Assembly (NCBI RefSeq): GCF_014705615.1
Contig: NZ_JACXJA010000021.1
Location: 106,866 to 170,865 of the forward strand
Direction: 5' to 3'
Length of the DNA stretch: 64,000 bases
Origin: Paenibacillus oceani
GTDB taxonomy: Bacteria > Bacillota > Bacilli > Paenibacillales > NBRC-103111
Of the stretch, positions 63,914 through 64,000 are shown one piece after another (positions within the stretch are counted from its first letter, which is position 1; every line of letters starts with the position of its first letter). A model generated the notes under the pieces. The model did not search any database and was not told the origin of the DNA. It worked only from the letters and a program-made list of their open reading frames with translations. Both the position numbers and the translations under genes were made by a program.

Positions 63914-64000
63914 TTATTGGAGAGTTTGATCCTGGCTCAGGACGAACGCTGGCGGCGTGCCTAATACATGCAAGTCGAGCGAGTCCTTCGGGGCTAGCGG
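63914..64000 (+). rRNA. 16S ribosomal RNA (5' part only)
   Basis: AGAGTTTGATCCTGGCTCAG at 63921-63940 is the universal bacterial 16S 5' sequence (E. coli positions 8-27). GACGAACGCTGGCGGCGTGC and CTAATACATGCAAGTCGAGC follow. The mature start is placed seven bases upstream by analogy with E. coli. The gene runs off the window after about 87 bases; the first variable region (GAGTCCTTCGGGGCTAGCGG) begins at the end. It marks the start of an rRNA operon on the plus strand. Confidence 0.97.

Overview
This is a chromosomal window from a GC-rich, Gram-positive, endospore-forming-type Firmicute, most likely Paenibacillaceae (Paenibacillus or a close relative). The evidence is as follows. Genes begin with ATG, GTG and TTG, and most have strong GGAGG-type ribosome sites. 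The gene order ftsE-ftsX-hydrolase-ctpB-minJ-uvrB-uvrA and the pcrB-pcrA-ligA block are Bacillales-like. A GlpP-family antiterminator is present. The window ends in the first bases of a 16S rRNA gene. The organism call is inference; no sequence search was possible.

Layout. 1-5.3 kb: the end of an arginine operon (argB tail, argD, argF, argG, argH). 5.4-8.4 kb, minus strand: a DUF4097/DUF1700 envelope pair and a VanW protein. 8.6-14.6 kb: division and cell-wall genes (ftsE, ftsX, a coiled-coil M23 hydrolase, a CtpB-type protease, a MinJ-like PDZ membrane protein), followed by about 0.8 kb of repeat-rich non-coding DNA. 15.4-17.0 kb, minus: a flagellar stator pair. 17.2-22.2 kb: uvrB and uvrA. 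22.4-28.9 kb: an accessory stretch with a Tat-exported beta-helix protein, two AraC regulators, an orphan sugar-binding lipoprotein, a regulator that joins an XRE helix-turn-helix to a DnaA domain-I-like module, and a small membrane protein.

29.0-36.0 kb, minus: the most unusual locus. It is a six-gene operon that resembles the dlt (teichoic acid D-alanylation) system. It has an MBOAT protein (DltB-like), a 36-residue DltX-like peptide, a DltD-like SGNH protein and a carrier protein. The adenylating enzyme DltA is absent. In its place is a class II aminoacyl-tRNA-synthetase homologue of the amino acid:carrier-protein ligase type. A 1067-residue secreted VCBS/FG-GAP repeat protein leads the operon. 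I infer a cell-surface aminoacylation pathway whose amino acid is activated by a synthetase-like enzyme.

36.2-43.4 kb: a PfkB sugar kinase, a metallophosphoesterase, a U32 protein (RlhA-like), a BTAD-type regulator and an RsbW/STAS-like partner-switch pair. 43.7-47.7 kb: an ABC-2 exporter with GldG-like and DUF4340 partners. 48.1-54.5 kb: GlpP, a structured leader, a sugar/phosphodiester-type ABC importer, a secreted-class phosphodiesterase fold enzyme and a HAD phosphatase. Together these look like a glycerol-phosphate scavenging unit. 54.7-56.7 kb, minus: a methyltransferase, dihydrofolate reductase and thyA. 56.9-62.9 kb: a PspC protein, then pcrB, pcrA and ligA. 62.9-63.9 kb: repeat-containing spacer and rRNA promoter/leader, then the 16S gene.
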